A stretch of DNA of 64,000 nt from Clitopilus passeckerianus (lineage: Eukaryota; Basidiomycota; Agaricomycetes; Agaricales; Entolomataceae), in assembly GCA_944990035.1 (NCBI GenBank), contig CALYLX010000040.1, forward strand, positions 372,001-436,000. Reading direction: 5' to 3'. Shown here one piece after another: positions 1 through 12,428 of this stretch. The stretch's first letter is position 1. Every line of letters starts with the position of its first letter. Under the pieces are notes generated by a model. That model did not search any database, was not told where the DNA came from, and saw nothing but the letters and a program-made list of their open reading frames with translations. Made by a program: the position numbers and the translations under genes.

Positions 1-624
1 TGTATCATCTCACCTCATCTTGTTCTTGTTCACAGGGTACATCCGTTAAAGACACTCAAACTCCTACGGAGTATACCAGGCCATTCGAGCAAGCCGCAAA
101 GGATGGCAACTTCCCTGAGGTACTCTCCTCGCCTATTCTAGAATACAGGGGGCGCCTTCCCGGAACCGATATGCAATGGATGGATATTGAACCAGGTGGG
201 TTTTACATGATAATCTCCGGGCTGTGCTGCTGAACGCTGAATAGACAAGTACGAGACCCTCTGCACCGTCGAGTGCAAGCTCCGTGAACGAACCTTATCG
301 GACCTACGAAAGCTTCCCAAGCGTACGGGAAACATGGGCTACCAATATGTTACATGCGAGTACGACGTATCGTTGTTCCTCGGAGCACCTGAATTGAGTG
401 CCCAAACCGTGCTTCGGTACCAGGTGGGTTATTCCGTTTTTCGTTGTGATATGACCCCTCAAGATTCACGCCTTCTATTTCGATGAAGCTGCCAAGGTAC
501 AAACCTGTTGAAGTCAAGTAAGTCCATCATCTTCTTGACTTTCTGCGAGGATGCTTGGCCTTAGACCCGACTTTCTAGATCTGACCCTGCTATCGTGTAT
601 TTCGATGACGATCGCGAACTATAA
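1..624 (+). CDS. Hsp70/HSPA12-like protein, C-terminal end only (partial)
   Basis: Only the 3' part of this gene lies in the window. Exons read 36-195, 245-423, 489-517 and 579-624 (TAA at 622-624); every junction is GT-AG and keeps one open frame of 137 codons. The first intron is cut by the window edge. The peptide contains the segments LEYRGRLPG, DIEPDKYETLCTVEC, CEYDVSLFLGAPELSAQ and a final SDPAIVYFDDD. From memory, this order resembles the C-terminus of the large Agaricomycete family of Hsp70-like actin-fold ATPases (HSPA12 type), which end in a 'LFGLTELKAQ ... PAxIVYD' block. The nucleotide-binding domain would lie upstream, so activity cannot be judged. The family assignment is inference; the exon structure is read directly. 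Confidence 0.5.
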
Positions 625-2530
625 GCTAGCATTTCACTGAAATGGCATGCTCTCCTTGGATGTAGCATTCTGTGTTTTGGATGGTTCCTCGTACTCCCTA
701 TCTGTCTTATATTTTTCATTTAATTGAAGGATTAGCATACGCTCGCGAGTTGGCACTATGACTATGGATTGGGGTCTTGACGAAAAGAGAAAAATAATTA
801 ATTTAGAGAAGGTAAGAGAGGGCACGCCGAAAGCGGCACAAGCCTTCTATCCATCATCGGAGTCATAAAATTGAGCGCTTTCTCGGAAGGATCCGCTTTC
901 TCCGTTTTAAATACTTCCAGCCGCTCTCGGCTTCGACCTGAACCTAAATTCGAGAAGATGTACGGATGCTTCGCTCTCTTACATGGCCAGTGAAAAGCGT
1001 CGACACTACCCATGGGTTCTAGAAAGAAATATAAAAAATTATGGTTTTCTTTTCTTGTTGGGTACTTGACGTGAAGTGAGGTTTAGCTCGGGCCGCCGCT
1101 TTGAAGGCCGTACTTAGGCTGCCACGATCCTCGAACATTTTACGAAGAACATGTCAAATTATTCAATAAGGGTGGTCGACTTGAGTTGTTTCCCCGAACA
1201 CAATATCCGATGACTTCCCGCTTTCAAGAGGCGTTTCCTCTATATATTTGGAGGGCTGACTAGACAAGGAATAACCAATCAGTGGCGTATTGAACATGTG
1301 AAATATCGAGGAATGTATGTTGATTCTTCGAGTCCTCCCACCCGACTCCGTAAGATATTTGCAATTCCTGCCTATTACCCCTCAATTAGCGGGAAGACTT
1401 CCCCAGTCTTTACCCGACTTTTCTTCCTCCTTCATCAAACAAACTCGTTTATTTCCTGGGGATCAAATCATCGACTCCACTAGGTGAGTTACCACAGTGG
1501 CCTACCTTTCTCCCGCAAGTCGCAGGAGTCTCTGATGTCAAGATGCATGCGAGGGGAAGAGTTACAGTCCAGGCCGACGCCCGTTCATAATTTGGTATTA
1601 GGATGCATAACCGAGATATGGGGGAGATTCATGTCCCCGATAGTCATCACTTAAATTTAACGAGTGTCGGAAGAATTTGATCTCTTGTTGAAAGCGGGAA
1701 TGGAGAAGGTCAAGGATACGAACGGAGTACGTACATCCAGGTCCACTGGTCGCGGGAGGCCACTGGGAGAGGTTTGGTATTCTCCGAGAGGACCAGGAGT
1801 ACCAAGCAGCCTTTCTCGCGTTTTACCGGCACAGTTTGACATAGGCGCTTGCGGCGAAATGGTACGATAACGCTTACCGCGAAGAGGCCAAGGGGTGGCT
1901 GCGGATGGGAATTCTACCCCAGAGACTCAGGTGAAGAACCCAAAAGAGGATCACAGAGAGATCAGAGAATGTTGGACGGCATCTTGACGTGGGCATATAA
2001 AAGACAATTGGCAGTTCACATCCATGTCGAAAACATAAGAAAGAAGCACGTCCGCCATATGGAGTCCATGGCTTGGTCGACCTCCGGTTTGCACAATCAT
2101 CTAGGATTTGGCTGTTCACATCTGTTCACATGAGCTGCGAACTTGATAGAGGCTTATTTTGCCATTGAATAAGACTTGAGAAATAAATTACATTGGCGCC
2201 TGTTCGGCTTGAGCTGATGGAGGTAGTAGAAGAAGACGATCGGTTTTGGTAGCAGCTGAGATCAAGATTTCCGGCGTTGTTTGCCTTTATCTCGTTCCGG
2301 TCACTTATGAGCTGATTCTTCCACGTTGACGGCGCGACAGCAACGAACTTAAGCTTGGACCCTTTCCACAACCCCATCGCCCAACAAAAGTTTGTTAAAA
2401 TGAATACTATTCATATAGGAAAGCACTGATTTTGAATATAGGTTCATTTGGAAGGGAAAGCTTTTAATAATTGCCATCTTTTTTTGCAACGTCGAGCGAC
2501 GCGTCCTTTGTCTTTCAAGATCGTCGAGAG
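625..2530. other. intergenic, no gene seen
   Basis: About 1.9 kb between the Hsp70-like gene and the RhoGAP gene. Only short overlapping open frames below 100 codons occur on either strand and none joins into a spliced model. The 3' end presumably holds the RhoGAP promoter and leader. The open frame reaching back to 2471 begins with TTG, not ATG, so it does not extend the RhoGAP protein. Confidence 0.6.
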
Positions 2531-5500
2531 ATGCCGCCACGTCGCGGGCCAACATACTCTAATACTTTAAGCCCGCAAGACTCTGCGGCATTGCAAGTGC
2601 CACCATCTCCTTCATCGACAGCATTTCCGCGTTCAGCGTCGCCTTCGTCTGGTTTCACCCAACTTCTCACAAAACCGTCAAAATGGTTTATGAGAAGTTC
2701 ATCGGCGTCAAAAGTCCCTACAGCGGCAAGCCCAGACCAACCAAGGTCGAGCACAAGCTCTGCGAGGAAGCACAAGATTTCTCGCCCGACAGACCCGAGG
2801 CCTATTTTGGAAAACTACGGTGCAGTGGCTGGTAGCAGGTGAGTTACTGGTGTGCGCCCGCCTTGAGCGGTGACATTGGCTATTCTGTCTTTTTTTCTTT
2901 ACAAAAGCTGACAATATCGTTTGTTTCATGTAGGTCGGTGCTTGATCTGTCACAGCGACAGCAGGGCTCCCTTGATATCCAGCATCCTTACCCTGGAAGT
3001 ACACCCTCCAGTCCTGCCATAGGTCCCTCTCAGCCTTCTCCTGGCCTGGGCGACCTACGAAATATCTCACGCAAAGGATGGTCCAAATCAGCAGATGACC
3101 TGAGTCAACTCTCACCTAGTCACTTTTCGCCCACAAAGCCTGCTTTTCAAGAAAAGATCCACGAATACCGCAACAGGAGCAACAGCACTGCAGCTTTGCC
3201 TCCATCCTCGCTCCATTCATCCCCCGTTCCAACACCTACACGAGCCATGTTCAACGAACCTGGCCCACGCCACCCTTTCCCAAGCATGAAGGGCTCTGCA
3301 TCACCAGGAACCTCTCCACCACGAAGTGCCACTCTACCAACGGTCTCTATATCCATATCTGCACCCACCGTGGATGAGACTCCTTCTAACTCCGCATATG
3401 TGAACTCATCCAAGACCGCACCCGGCCCTCCTGGGCAGGTCCATAACCGCTCGCATTCATTCACGCCAAAGCTGCCCTCGAAGCTGATTTCTCCACGCTT
3501 GGTTCCTCCCGGAAGTCCGAAGCGCAAAGGCTCGGGTTCGTCTGAGAGGGATTATGACGAGGCTCAGAATGAACGAAGGTCGCCGATATCGGCTAATAGG
3601 AGCAGTACTTTCCCCTTCCCCTTCTCTGCTGGGGGATCTGGCAGGGGCGGAGGGAACAATAGCAACAATAGTGTCCTAACTGCTGAACCCGCGTCATATA
3701 CGTCCCCCGCCACATCTCATCGCTCAACCACACTCCTTGCGCCCCCGTCAATCGAAGTTGACTCTCAACACCTGTCAGTCGAGGATAGCTTGAACGAGCG
3801 CTCAAGCAAACGTTCCTCCCAAGTCGTCTACCAAAGTGGCTTCTTGAACCGCCTGACAGACGCCCCGAGCCATCATTACCAGAACGCCAACATCTCCCTC
3901 TCTAAAGGGTGGAAATCATTCAAAGTCGAACTCAAGGGGAGCAAGCTGCATTTCTACAAGCCTCCGAGCGATAGGGGAAATGGGATTAAGGATTTGTTTC
4001 CTACGACTTTGGTTCCCGCTGTGGAGGACGAAGATGATCCGGATGCTGATGCTGGAGCTGGAGCGGGTGCAAATGCTCGGTTGACAACTGCCGACCCGTT
4101 TGGTGCCGGAATGGCTGGTGGAAGAGGTGGCGGGAAGAGGGATGATATGTTAGGAGGAACGCTTGGGAGGAAGAAGAGGGCATTTTGGGGGAGAAGGACT
4201 CATCCTGATCTGCTGGTCGTGAACGGGAAAGTGGAGAAAGGGACGTTTGAGGCGTTGGTCCATGAGACTGCCTTTGCGACGATATTTTCAGCTGCTGCTG
4301 CTGCTGCTGCTGCTGCCGAAAATGCGGGATCTGGATTTGGTGCCGGGATGCAACGTTTTACGGCTGAACAACGCAAGGAGCATTGGAAGGATTTCGCTTC
4401 TGCGATTTTACTGCCCCTTCCTTCGATCGTTGGCCGGGCGCGCTTCGAGGTAGAGCTCCTCAGGTGTTGCTCATACCTCGTCACTGGAGCCACCGGCGAA
4501 GAACAGAATGCCGAACGGGAGAAGGTATCTTGGCTCGCTGCCGAATACCTTCGGTTACAGGGACAACCCGCAGACCCTAAAGCGTGGGGCGAATGGCAGA
4601 AAGAGATTATCCCCAATTTCTCATCTCACGCACTTGTTGGAAGTCCTGCCAAGCAATCAGGCTTTCAACCTTCTCCATCACTACAAGCTTTACATCCCCC
4701 TTCACCACTTCTTCATGACTCGCCCAACGTGGGCACGTTCTCCCCTCGTCCTGATGCTCCTTCGCCAAATACGATATCATTACTTGCTGCGCTGGACGGA
4801 CAGGATGTTGCCATATCACCTGCTATGAGAAGAAAGAACTCGGCAGATATGCAGACCTTGGAGGCGGCCTCTTCGTCTAGGAGTATGGCATCAAGCCAGG
4901 GTACTGTTGGCTCCAGAGCACCATGGACATCGCTGCAGCAAGAAGGACTCTCGAGGGATGTTCTAAGACAGCTGGACCCCCACCTGGTGGCCCACAGCCT
5001 GATCCTCTTCCATCGATCGATATTGGACCAGACCCCCGACAACATCGCTGCGGATTTCGTTCTCGAATCTGAAGCCGGCGAGGGAGAGAAATCGACATCA
5101 CCCAATGCGACATTCGAAGTGTTCTTCGGGACGGAAGAGAAACCGAACTGGCTAACCAAGCTCGTGCTCCTGCAAATTCTGGGAGCAGATTCAGCTGGTG
5201 GCCGTGGAGGATCCTCAGAACCTAAGATGACGAGATCGGACGTGATCTCGTTTTGGATCCTCGTTGGCGAGTTATGTCGGTCGGCTGGGGATGAGATTTC
5301 TTGGAAGGCGATATATGCGGGATTGTGTTCGCGGCCTGTGGCAAGGCTGGATAAGACGTGGAGGGGTGTTAGCAAGATGGCATTGACGGCGATCGAGTCT
5401 TGGGTGTATCCCAATGCGAATGCGACGGATGCTGGGAGTGGGAGCGAGACGGATATGTCGAGTATCAGGGAACCCAGGATCACGCCCTGGGCAGGAGACG

Positions 5501-8500
5501 TAAGGGCCAAAATTCGACAAGAGTTGGAGAAGGCAAATGGAGAAGGGGAGGACCTGAGCTACAAGATTGCGCCATTGGAGCAGGTCAAGGAGATGTTTGA
5601 GGCGTTTAGGAGAGCATTCTTGCTGTGTCCTAGGAGGGTACCAGTGGCTGAGGGGGAGGTTAGCGAGGAGTCAAGGAAGTTGGTCGCTTATTGGAGAGAG
5701 ATGGCGCGTTCTGGTGGTGGAGTTGGAAATCTTGCTTCCAAATTCCAAAGGTATGATCTTGTCTAACCCGGCAAAGCTACCTGCTAATTATTTTCCAGGG
5801 TTGAACAATTCATGTCCCTCTCTTTCGCCGTTGAACCAAAGCGCAAAGGTCACTTTGAACCATACTTTTGGAGCCGGCCCACGTCTGGTCACGCACAACC
5901 AGCAACGTTGCTGCCCCTTCTATTTCCTGAGGCTGCGCCAACAATGACCTTCGTTGACCGTGCTCAACTTGTGCGAGGTCGGGTGGACAGCGACGCAGCA
6001 GAGACCCACTTTCTACATGGAGAGCGTAGGTTGGATGACCGACGTGTACCTGCCTCCCCTTCCTCTGGACTGTCAAGCCTCAACCAAGGTGGAACCGTCA
6101 TACCCGTCTACGGTGGCGACTTACTCCTTGTCGTTCAGAGCGGAAGTGGGACTGACTCTGTCCCTCCCTCTCGGCCTGTGTCGTCGTCGCACACAGCTTC
6201 CCGGCCCACGAGCTCTGTCGAAAACACAGAGAAGCCTCTTGGGAGGAACCCGTCGATTCGTGTCAAGCCCGGAGCATCGCAGGGCCTAGATCGGAAAACA
6301 AGCGTTGCCAGAAGAAGTTCGTTACCTTCAATTTCGCATGGCAGGCCAAATTTCGTCATCGCGGAACGATCATCGGAGCCTCCTCTGCGCGTTATTGTCC
6401 AAGCAGGAACATTGAACAACCTAGTCAATATCCTTGTCTTCGGCTTGCAGAACGTTTCAGTCTCGGTGGCCGACGACAATGGCGAGATGAGCCTTCGCGA
6501 AGGCATGACGCGGGAGCTTTATGTGGATCGACCAGAATTTGCGAAGATTTGGTGGAATACATTCCGCAGCTTTGTTTCCCCCTTGGTCTTCTTCGAGGTT
6601 GGTAACCTGTCTTATGGCCTACGATGATCGCTAACCCCTGTATACCTGCACAGCTTTTAAGAAAACTGTATATCACCTGCCAGCCCTTCGGATCCTCCCC
6701 TCCCTCATCCGAATATGTTCATGTCATGAACACCCGCCGCGAGGTCATAGAAACTATGAAGGAATGGCTCACCGTTGGGGGCGGCGCTCAGGATATCCTT
6801 GACGACAACCAACTCGTTCATGTGGTACGAGGATTCATTGACAGTCCGTTGGACCACAACATCGTTGAAGGGAAGAATTTCACCACCAACGACGTACGGC
6901 AATGTTGGGTCCGCCTCACTGAAGCAAGAACCGCACTTCGTGTGACCTTCGTCTCGCAAACGGCTCGCCCGCTGACTACACATGGCCAACCCCAGCCCAG
7001 GACTAACGCCAAGGATAAACATACTCCTACTCGTACCCGCACACTCAGCAAGGCAGATCCGCCTGACTTTGATCATATTAGCGCTGAAGAGTTCGTCGAT
7101 AATCTTGACGGCATGGCCCAAGCATTGCTGAGCAAGATCACTGAAGACGTAAGCCCCCCTGCCTCGTATCCACCCCTTCTTCTAATTAATCATATTCCAT
7201 CAGGATATGTACGCCATGGCAGACCTGGTCGAAGTTCAGTCTGGTGATCGCACTGGCTGGTTTACGACCAGAGATCCTCCTTCCTCGGAAGAAAATATCG
7301 ATATTCAAACAATCCATACACATATCATGGAGGTGGAATCATCGCCTATGCTCACGGCACTGAACCAAGATGCCATTTATCGCCTATTACCACCTTCAAT
7401 CCGTAGCTCCTTCAGGGCTTTCCTGATGATTCGGAAATGGATCATTTCCAAACTGGTAGCCTCCCAGCTTGGTCTCAAACATCGGCAAGCTCGGATGGAA
7501 CTCATGCTACGAGTAATTGAAATCGCACGATGGAGGAATATCCAACCTGGCACAGTCGCCAATAGATTGGCGGAAGCCCCTTGCGTTCGCTCCTTCGTAG
7601 AAGCGGTCGTGACTTCGGCGATCGTCAGCTCGGAAAGCCGCTGCCACATTCGTGCTTGGCAGAACGTAGCTGCTAGTCGCGGTGTTCAATGCGATTCAGT
7701 CGTGGGCCTGCTAGCAAAGTCTACCCCCGTGGTCTCTAGCTCTCCCGATCCGCTTGTTCCGGACATGGGATGGATTCTTGAACGACTCCTCGAGATCATC
7801 GCCAACCCGGACGTTCTCGAAAACAATACTCAAGATAACAATCTCATCAATCTTGATAAACGGAGGTAAGCGCCCCTGTTAGCTGCCGTATAGATACATT
7901 TTCATATCCCCTTTCCAGGCATCTTGTAAATTTTTTAGACAAAGCCTTTGCACTTCCGGCCCTCCAGAGGCGTACTTTCTCTGATGAGCTCAATGCGCGT
8001 GGATTCGACCGTCTTACTCGCGCCGAAGAGGAGGTACAACGAGTCCAATTTGATCTGCGCTGGATCAAAGAAGATGCAGCCAAAGAAGCCATGTCTGCAA
8101 GTGGAAGTGCATCCAAGAAACTCACGCGGCCGTTCCAAAAGCTGGTGGTTTCTCAGATGGAGAAGAACCGACGAGACCGAAATGTTCGTTCGAGGTTCCA
8201 GAAGGAGAAGCTGCAGGAGCAGGCTAGGCTGGACAAACGCGACGAGATGCTGAACCGAGCTATGCGTCCCAGAAAGCAGCCATCTGTTTCCCAGAAACAC
8301 AGGAACAAGAAGAGCATGTCGGCATTCCTGCAGTTCATGAGGCCGATATCGAGTGCGTTTGGAGCGGATATGCAACAAACGTCTGGGGCGAAGAAGACTC
8401 CCGCCGAATTGGATTTCACGCCTTCTGGAAAGCCTGCGCTCGTTCTGAGCCTGGTGGACGCGCGTGTCGCACAGTTTATCAACAACGAACGCTCTTTCAC

Positions 8501-9626
8501 TTTCCAACTTGACACTGAAGATGGTGGCCACTACCTGCTCCAAGCTCTGAACCGACGCGACATGACGAAGTGGATCGAGACCATCAGCCGTATCACGAAT
8601 TTAGCTGCCAAACGCCGGTTGACTTACCTCGGCAGCTCCCCCAAACCTCAGGCAGCTGATCATTTCTACAACCCGGTCACTGCCTCTCGAGACCCACGAG
8701 CTGGTGAGGAATTTCCTGCCTTGAAAAATGACATCCATGAACTGATTTCCGTCATATAGTGTTCAATGTTGAACTGGAGTATCTCCTTCGCCGAGAGGCT
8801 GGTGGCGGCCCTGTCCCGCCTGGAACCCTTCCGTCGGTCATTTCGCGTTGCCTCACAGAGATTGAGACTCGCGGTCTTACTGAGGTTGGAATATGTAAGT
8901 CCTGGGTCTGATTCATTTTTCCCCCGGTCTAACATCTGTCCCACAGATCGTATTGCTGGTGCCGCCTCAGAGATCAACGGACTCAAGGATCTCTTCAACC
9001 GAGGCGAAAACCCAGATCTGTCCCAAAATGACATTCACGCCGTCTGTGACCTTGTCAAGTCGTGGTTCAGGACGATGCCAGACCCAGTCTTCCCCACTGC
9101 CGCTTATCACGATGTTATCCGCGCCATGCGTACGTCGTCCAAGCGTTCATTGTCAAACCTTACCTGACTGACATCCCCATAGATCTCGAGAACCTGGATG
9201 CTCGATTATCGCAAATTCGCAGTGTCGTTCAAACTCTACCCCAAGCAAACTTTGATTTGCTCAAGCGTGTCACAGAGCATCTAGACAGAGTTACCGACTT
9301 CGAGGAGCAGAACCACATGACAGCAGAAGCTCTAGCTATCGTATTCAGCCCTAACCTAATGCGAGCGCCACAGAATGACTTTGCCATGGTCCTGAATAAC
9401 ATGGGACATACCCACCGGCTGGTCAAAGCACTCATCACCCATGTAAGTTTTGCACTAGTGAAATGTTCTCTGCTCACATTTCTTGCTCCCATAGTTCCAT
9501 GTCATCTTTGATGATGAAGACGAGCAAGATGTAGAGGGGCATTCCGAAGAAGAGTACGACTCACCTATCCCAGAAGAGGATGAAGAGGAAGATATTCCGA
9601 ATCCCGGTTCTGGCATGACCACATAG
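2531..9626 (+). CDS. large multidomain PH / RasGEF-like / PH / RhoGAP protein
   Basis: Ten exons: 2531-2838, 2934-5750, 5799-6597, 6654-7148, 7204-7865, 7919-8703, 8760-8894, 8947-9129, 9183-9442, 9495-9626. They total 6,576 nt, or 2,191 residues, and every intron is 49-95 nt GT-AG. Residues 1 to about 395 are Ser/Pro-rich and probably disordered. A PH-like segment starts near residue 398 (KGWKSFKVELKGSKLHFYKP). A RasGEF N-like helical region (about 525-660) and RasGEF-like helical stretches follow, then a second such block from about residue 1240 (WWNTFRSFVSPLVFFE). A second PH-like region lies near 1850. The C-terminal RhoGAP domain starts near residue 1956. Its arginine finger is GIYRIAG, split across the intron at 8895-8946, and the conserved LAIVFSPNLMRAP block is present. 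The protein ends in an acidic tail. The expected role is to stimulate GTP hydrolysis by a Rho/Cdc42-type GTPase in polarity control. Whether the RasGEF-like parts are catalytic cannot be told from sequence alone. Confidence 0.85.
4291..4317 (+). repeat. (GCT)8GCC trinucleotide run coding for polyalanine
   Basis: Eight GCT codons and one GCC encode nine alanines inside the RasGEF-N-like region of the RhoGAP protein. The run is in frame and probably lies in a loop. It is a likely site of length variation between strains. Confidence 0.9.
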
Positions 9627-10004
9627 GCTACTCACTCCAAGCCTAACGACACAAATTCCTATACCCCTGCACTCAATACCCTCCCTTTCCGCCTTGGAGG
9701 TTACATGGTGGATGGCCAAACCTGCACTTGATTTCCTGTATTGTTAGCAATATTTCCTTTTTCTTTTCCCGAACCAACGGACTTTAGAACTGCATCGTTA
9801 TCACGTCCCATCCCCTCTTCCTCCCCGTAAAAGTACTAGTATCCCTAATGTATATAACGGTAGCCTCCTAGCTGTATTTCTCTGAATATCCACTTTCGCT
9901 CTGTGAGCGAGCAGCCTGCCACGGAACTTGATCATGCTGAGATTAGGCGTGGCTGTGCAAATTATATCGACGCGTCGCCAAAACTTTCATCGTGAACGTC
10001 CGCC
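9627..10004. other. intergenic, RhoGAP 3' end / CCT8 promoter
   Basis: 378 bp between two genes on the same strand. No open frame of note. It should hold the 3' UTR of the RhoGAP gene and the CCT8 promoter. Confidence 0.6.
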
Positions 10005-12057
10005 ATGGCATTGAAAGTACCAAAGGCAAACCAGCTTCAGCTCTTCAAGGATGGTTTTAAGGTAGCTTCTGTGTACAATTCATGTGAATCAAGCTGATGA
10101 TGACTTCAAAGCACCTAGAAGGTCTTGAGGAAGCCGTACTGCGTAATATACAGGCCGTCTCAGAGCTCACTGATGTCGTGCGGACAAGTTTTGGGCCCAA
10201 TGGCGCGTTTATCTCAGTCTTTTGCCCTTCAAATAGCTAATTGAAATCTATAGGTCGAAACAAGCTCATTATCAACCACCTTGGCAAACTGTTTGTGACA
10301 TCAGATGCTGCAACGATAATAAAAGAGCTCGAGGTGGTCCATCCTGCAGCAAAACTGCTTGTCATGGCATCACAGGCTCAGGAATCTGAGGTTTGTTCAA
10401 AGTGATATTCAACTAGGAGGCGATCTGAAAAGTATCGACGATTTAGATGGGAGATGCCACGAATATGGTTCTGATACTGGGAGGCGAGCTGTTGAAGAAG
10501 GCGGAGAATCTGCTAATCATGGGTCTCCATCCGAGTGAGATAATCAAGGGATACGAGCTAGCTGTTGTAAAGGCTACCTCCGAACTCGAAAGTGCGTGAA
10601 CCATGATTTCTGGATCCCTCTGGTGCTTACATGACGTTCAACAGAACTATCATCATTCAACCTCCCAACACCGCTGACTCATGATACTCTCGCTGCTGCA
10701 CTCAAACCTGCAATCGCCTCCAAGCAATACGGCTATGAAGATCAACTTGGTTCTCTGGTAGCAGAGGCTGCTCTCGCTGTTATGCCCGCCAATCCCAAAA
10801 ACTTCAATGTTGACAACGTTCGGGTGGTGAAGATTATGGGTGGCAGTCTTGCAGGCAGCAAGGTGGTACAAGGAATGGTTTTCGGAAGGGAACCTGAAGG
10901 TACGTGGTCAAACTAATTTGCCTCACTTTGAGGGACTGAAATAGTGGCATCATAGGTATTATTAAGAAGGCAACGAGAGCAAAAGTTGCAGTTTTTACCT
11001 CCGGCGTGGACGTTGCTCAAACTGAGACGAAAGGAACTGTCCTGCTCAAGAATGCCGAGGAAATGCTCAACTTCACGACCGGGGAGGAGAAACATCTCGA
11101 AAAGGTCAGTCCCAATCTTCCTTTTCCTGCTCTCCATCTCACCTCTCCTTCAGATCGTCAAGGAGATCGCAGACTCTGGCGTCAAAGTCGTCATTGGAGG
11201 CTCAACAGTCGGTGAACTCGCCCTACACTACCTCAACCGCTTCGGCATCGCCGTTCTCAAGGTCCTCTCAAAATTCGAACTTCGCCGTCTCTGCCGAGTG
11301 GTCAACGCCACTCCTCTGGCCCGCCTAGGCGCACCAACACCTGAAGAAGCAGGCTTTGTCGACGTCTTCGAGACAATCGAGATCGGTGGCGATCGTGTCA
11401 CCGTTCTACGACAACTCATCGACGGCGACGAAGGATTTGACCTGCAAACACAGGGGGAGAAGACACGAACGGCGACGATTGTTCTGCGCGGTGCAACCTC
11501 GAATCATCTTGACGATCTGGAGAGGGCGATTGATGATGGTGTGAATGTGATCAAGGGGTTGTTGAAGGATGGAAGGCTCGTCCCTGGTGCTGGTGCTTCC
11601 GAGCTTGAGCTGTCGAAGAGGGTGGAGGCGTATGGCAGCGGGTTGAGAGGGCTCGCTCAACATGCTGTGAAAAGATATGCGACCGCCTTGGAGGTCATCC
11701 CGAGGACGTTGGCTGAGAATGCGCTTGGTGGCGCTGAGGGCAACGAGGTTCTCAGCCGATTATGGGCTAAGCATGAAGAGAAGAATGGAGAGGCTTATGG
11801 CGTTGATATTGAGGTAACATTGCATTCCTTTTGGGCCCTATCATCTAATGACCATGTTTTCTTAGGCCGAAGAAGATGGGACTTTGCTCGCCGACGAGCA
11901 TGGTATCTACGACTCCTTGGCTGCTAAGACATGGGCACTCAAGTTGGCTACTGAGGCTGCTATCTCCGTGCTCAGTGTCGATAGCATTATCATGAGCAAG
12001 CCTGCTGGCGGTCCCAAGGTCCCCCAACAGTCAGGAAACTGGGATGAGGATGATTAG
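10005..12057 (+). CDS. CCT8: T-complex protein 1 subunit theta (cytosolic chaperonin CCT/TRiC)
   Basis: Eight exons: 10005-10061, 10112-10202, 10254-10390, 10447-10591, 10645-10899, 10956-11104, 11154-11813, 11866-12057. They encode 561 residues, the usual length for CCT theta. The start MALKVPKANQLQLFKDGFKH is theta-like. Group II chaperonin signatures are clear: TSFGPNGRNKLI in the nucleotide pocket, TSDAATIIKELE, the GDATN loop (GDGTN in many paralogs), VVIGGSTVGELALHYLNRF in the apical domain, and RLVPGAGASELELS in the second equatorial segment. The protein is one of eight ring subunits that fold actin, tubulin and WD40 proteins in the cytosol. The second intron (10203-10253) starts with GC, not GT; GC-AG splicing is the only choice seen that preserves the conserved GPNGRNK. 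All other introns are GT-AG. Confidence 0.96.
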
Positions 12058-12428
12058 TCGGGAGCATTTTTATGATCGTATAATTTGTTCATTTGTGCAA
12101 GAGTTTGAATCCCAAAATACAATTACTGCTATGTTTCGACGCCATGGTGTAAATTGGACAATTGGCGGTAGAAAATGATCAAAAAGTCGGAACCTACATA
12201 TGACATGTGATCACGGAAATCTGACCATGACATTCAGCAGGCATTGCACTTGGCTTTCTCCATCATGGTAGCCTTCCCAAAACCAACTCTATCCCAGGCC
12301 ATATTCAGTAATGGGCGCTGGATGGCATCGAACGAACGTGTACAATAACGCCACCCGGGGAGATCGTGATGCTGACAGCTGAAACGCGCCCAGCAACCTC
12401 TTTCATATGAGCTTCGTTCCCAACACCC
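12058..12428. other. intergenic, no gene seen
   Basis: 371 bp between CCT8 and the first MBOAT gene. No supported ORF or RNA; it should contain the CCT8 3' UTR and the next promoter. Confidence 0.6.

Noticed and set aside
2471..2530. Upstream extension of the RhoGAP N-terminus
   Set aside because: The open frame starts with TTG; the first ATG is at 2531.
4713..5510. 265-codon minus-strand frame inside the RhoGAP gene
   Set aside because: Antisense shadow of exon 2 with no recognisable domain or splice signals.
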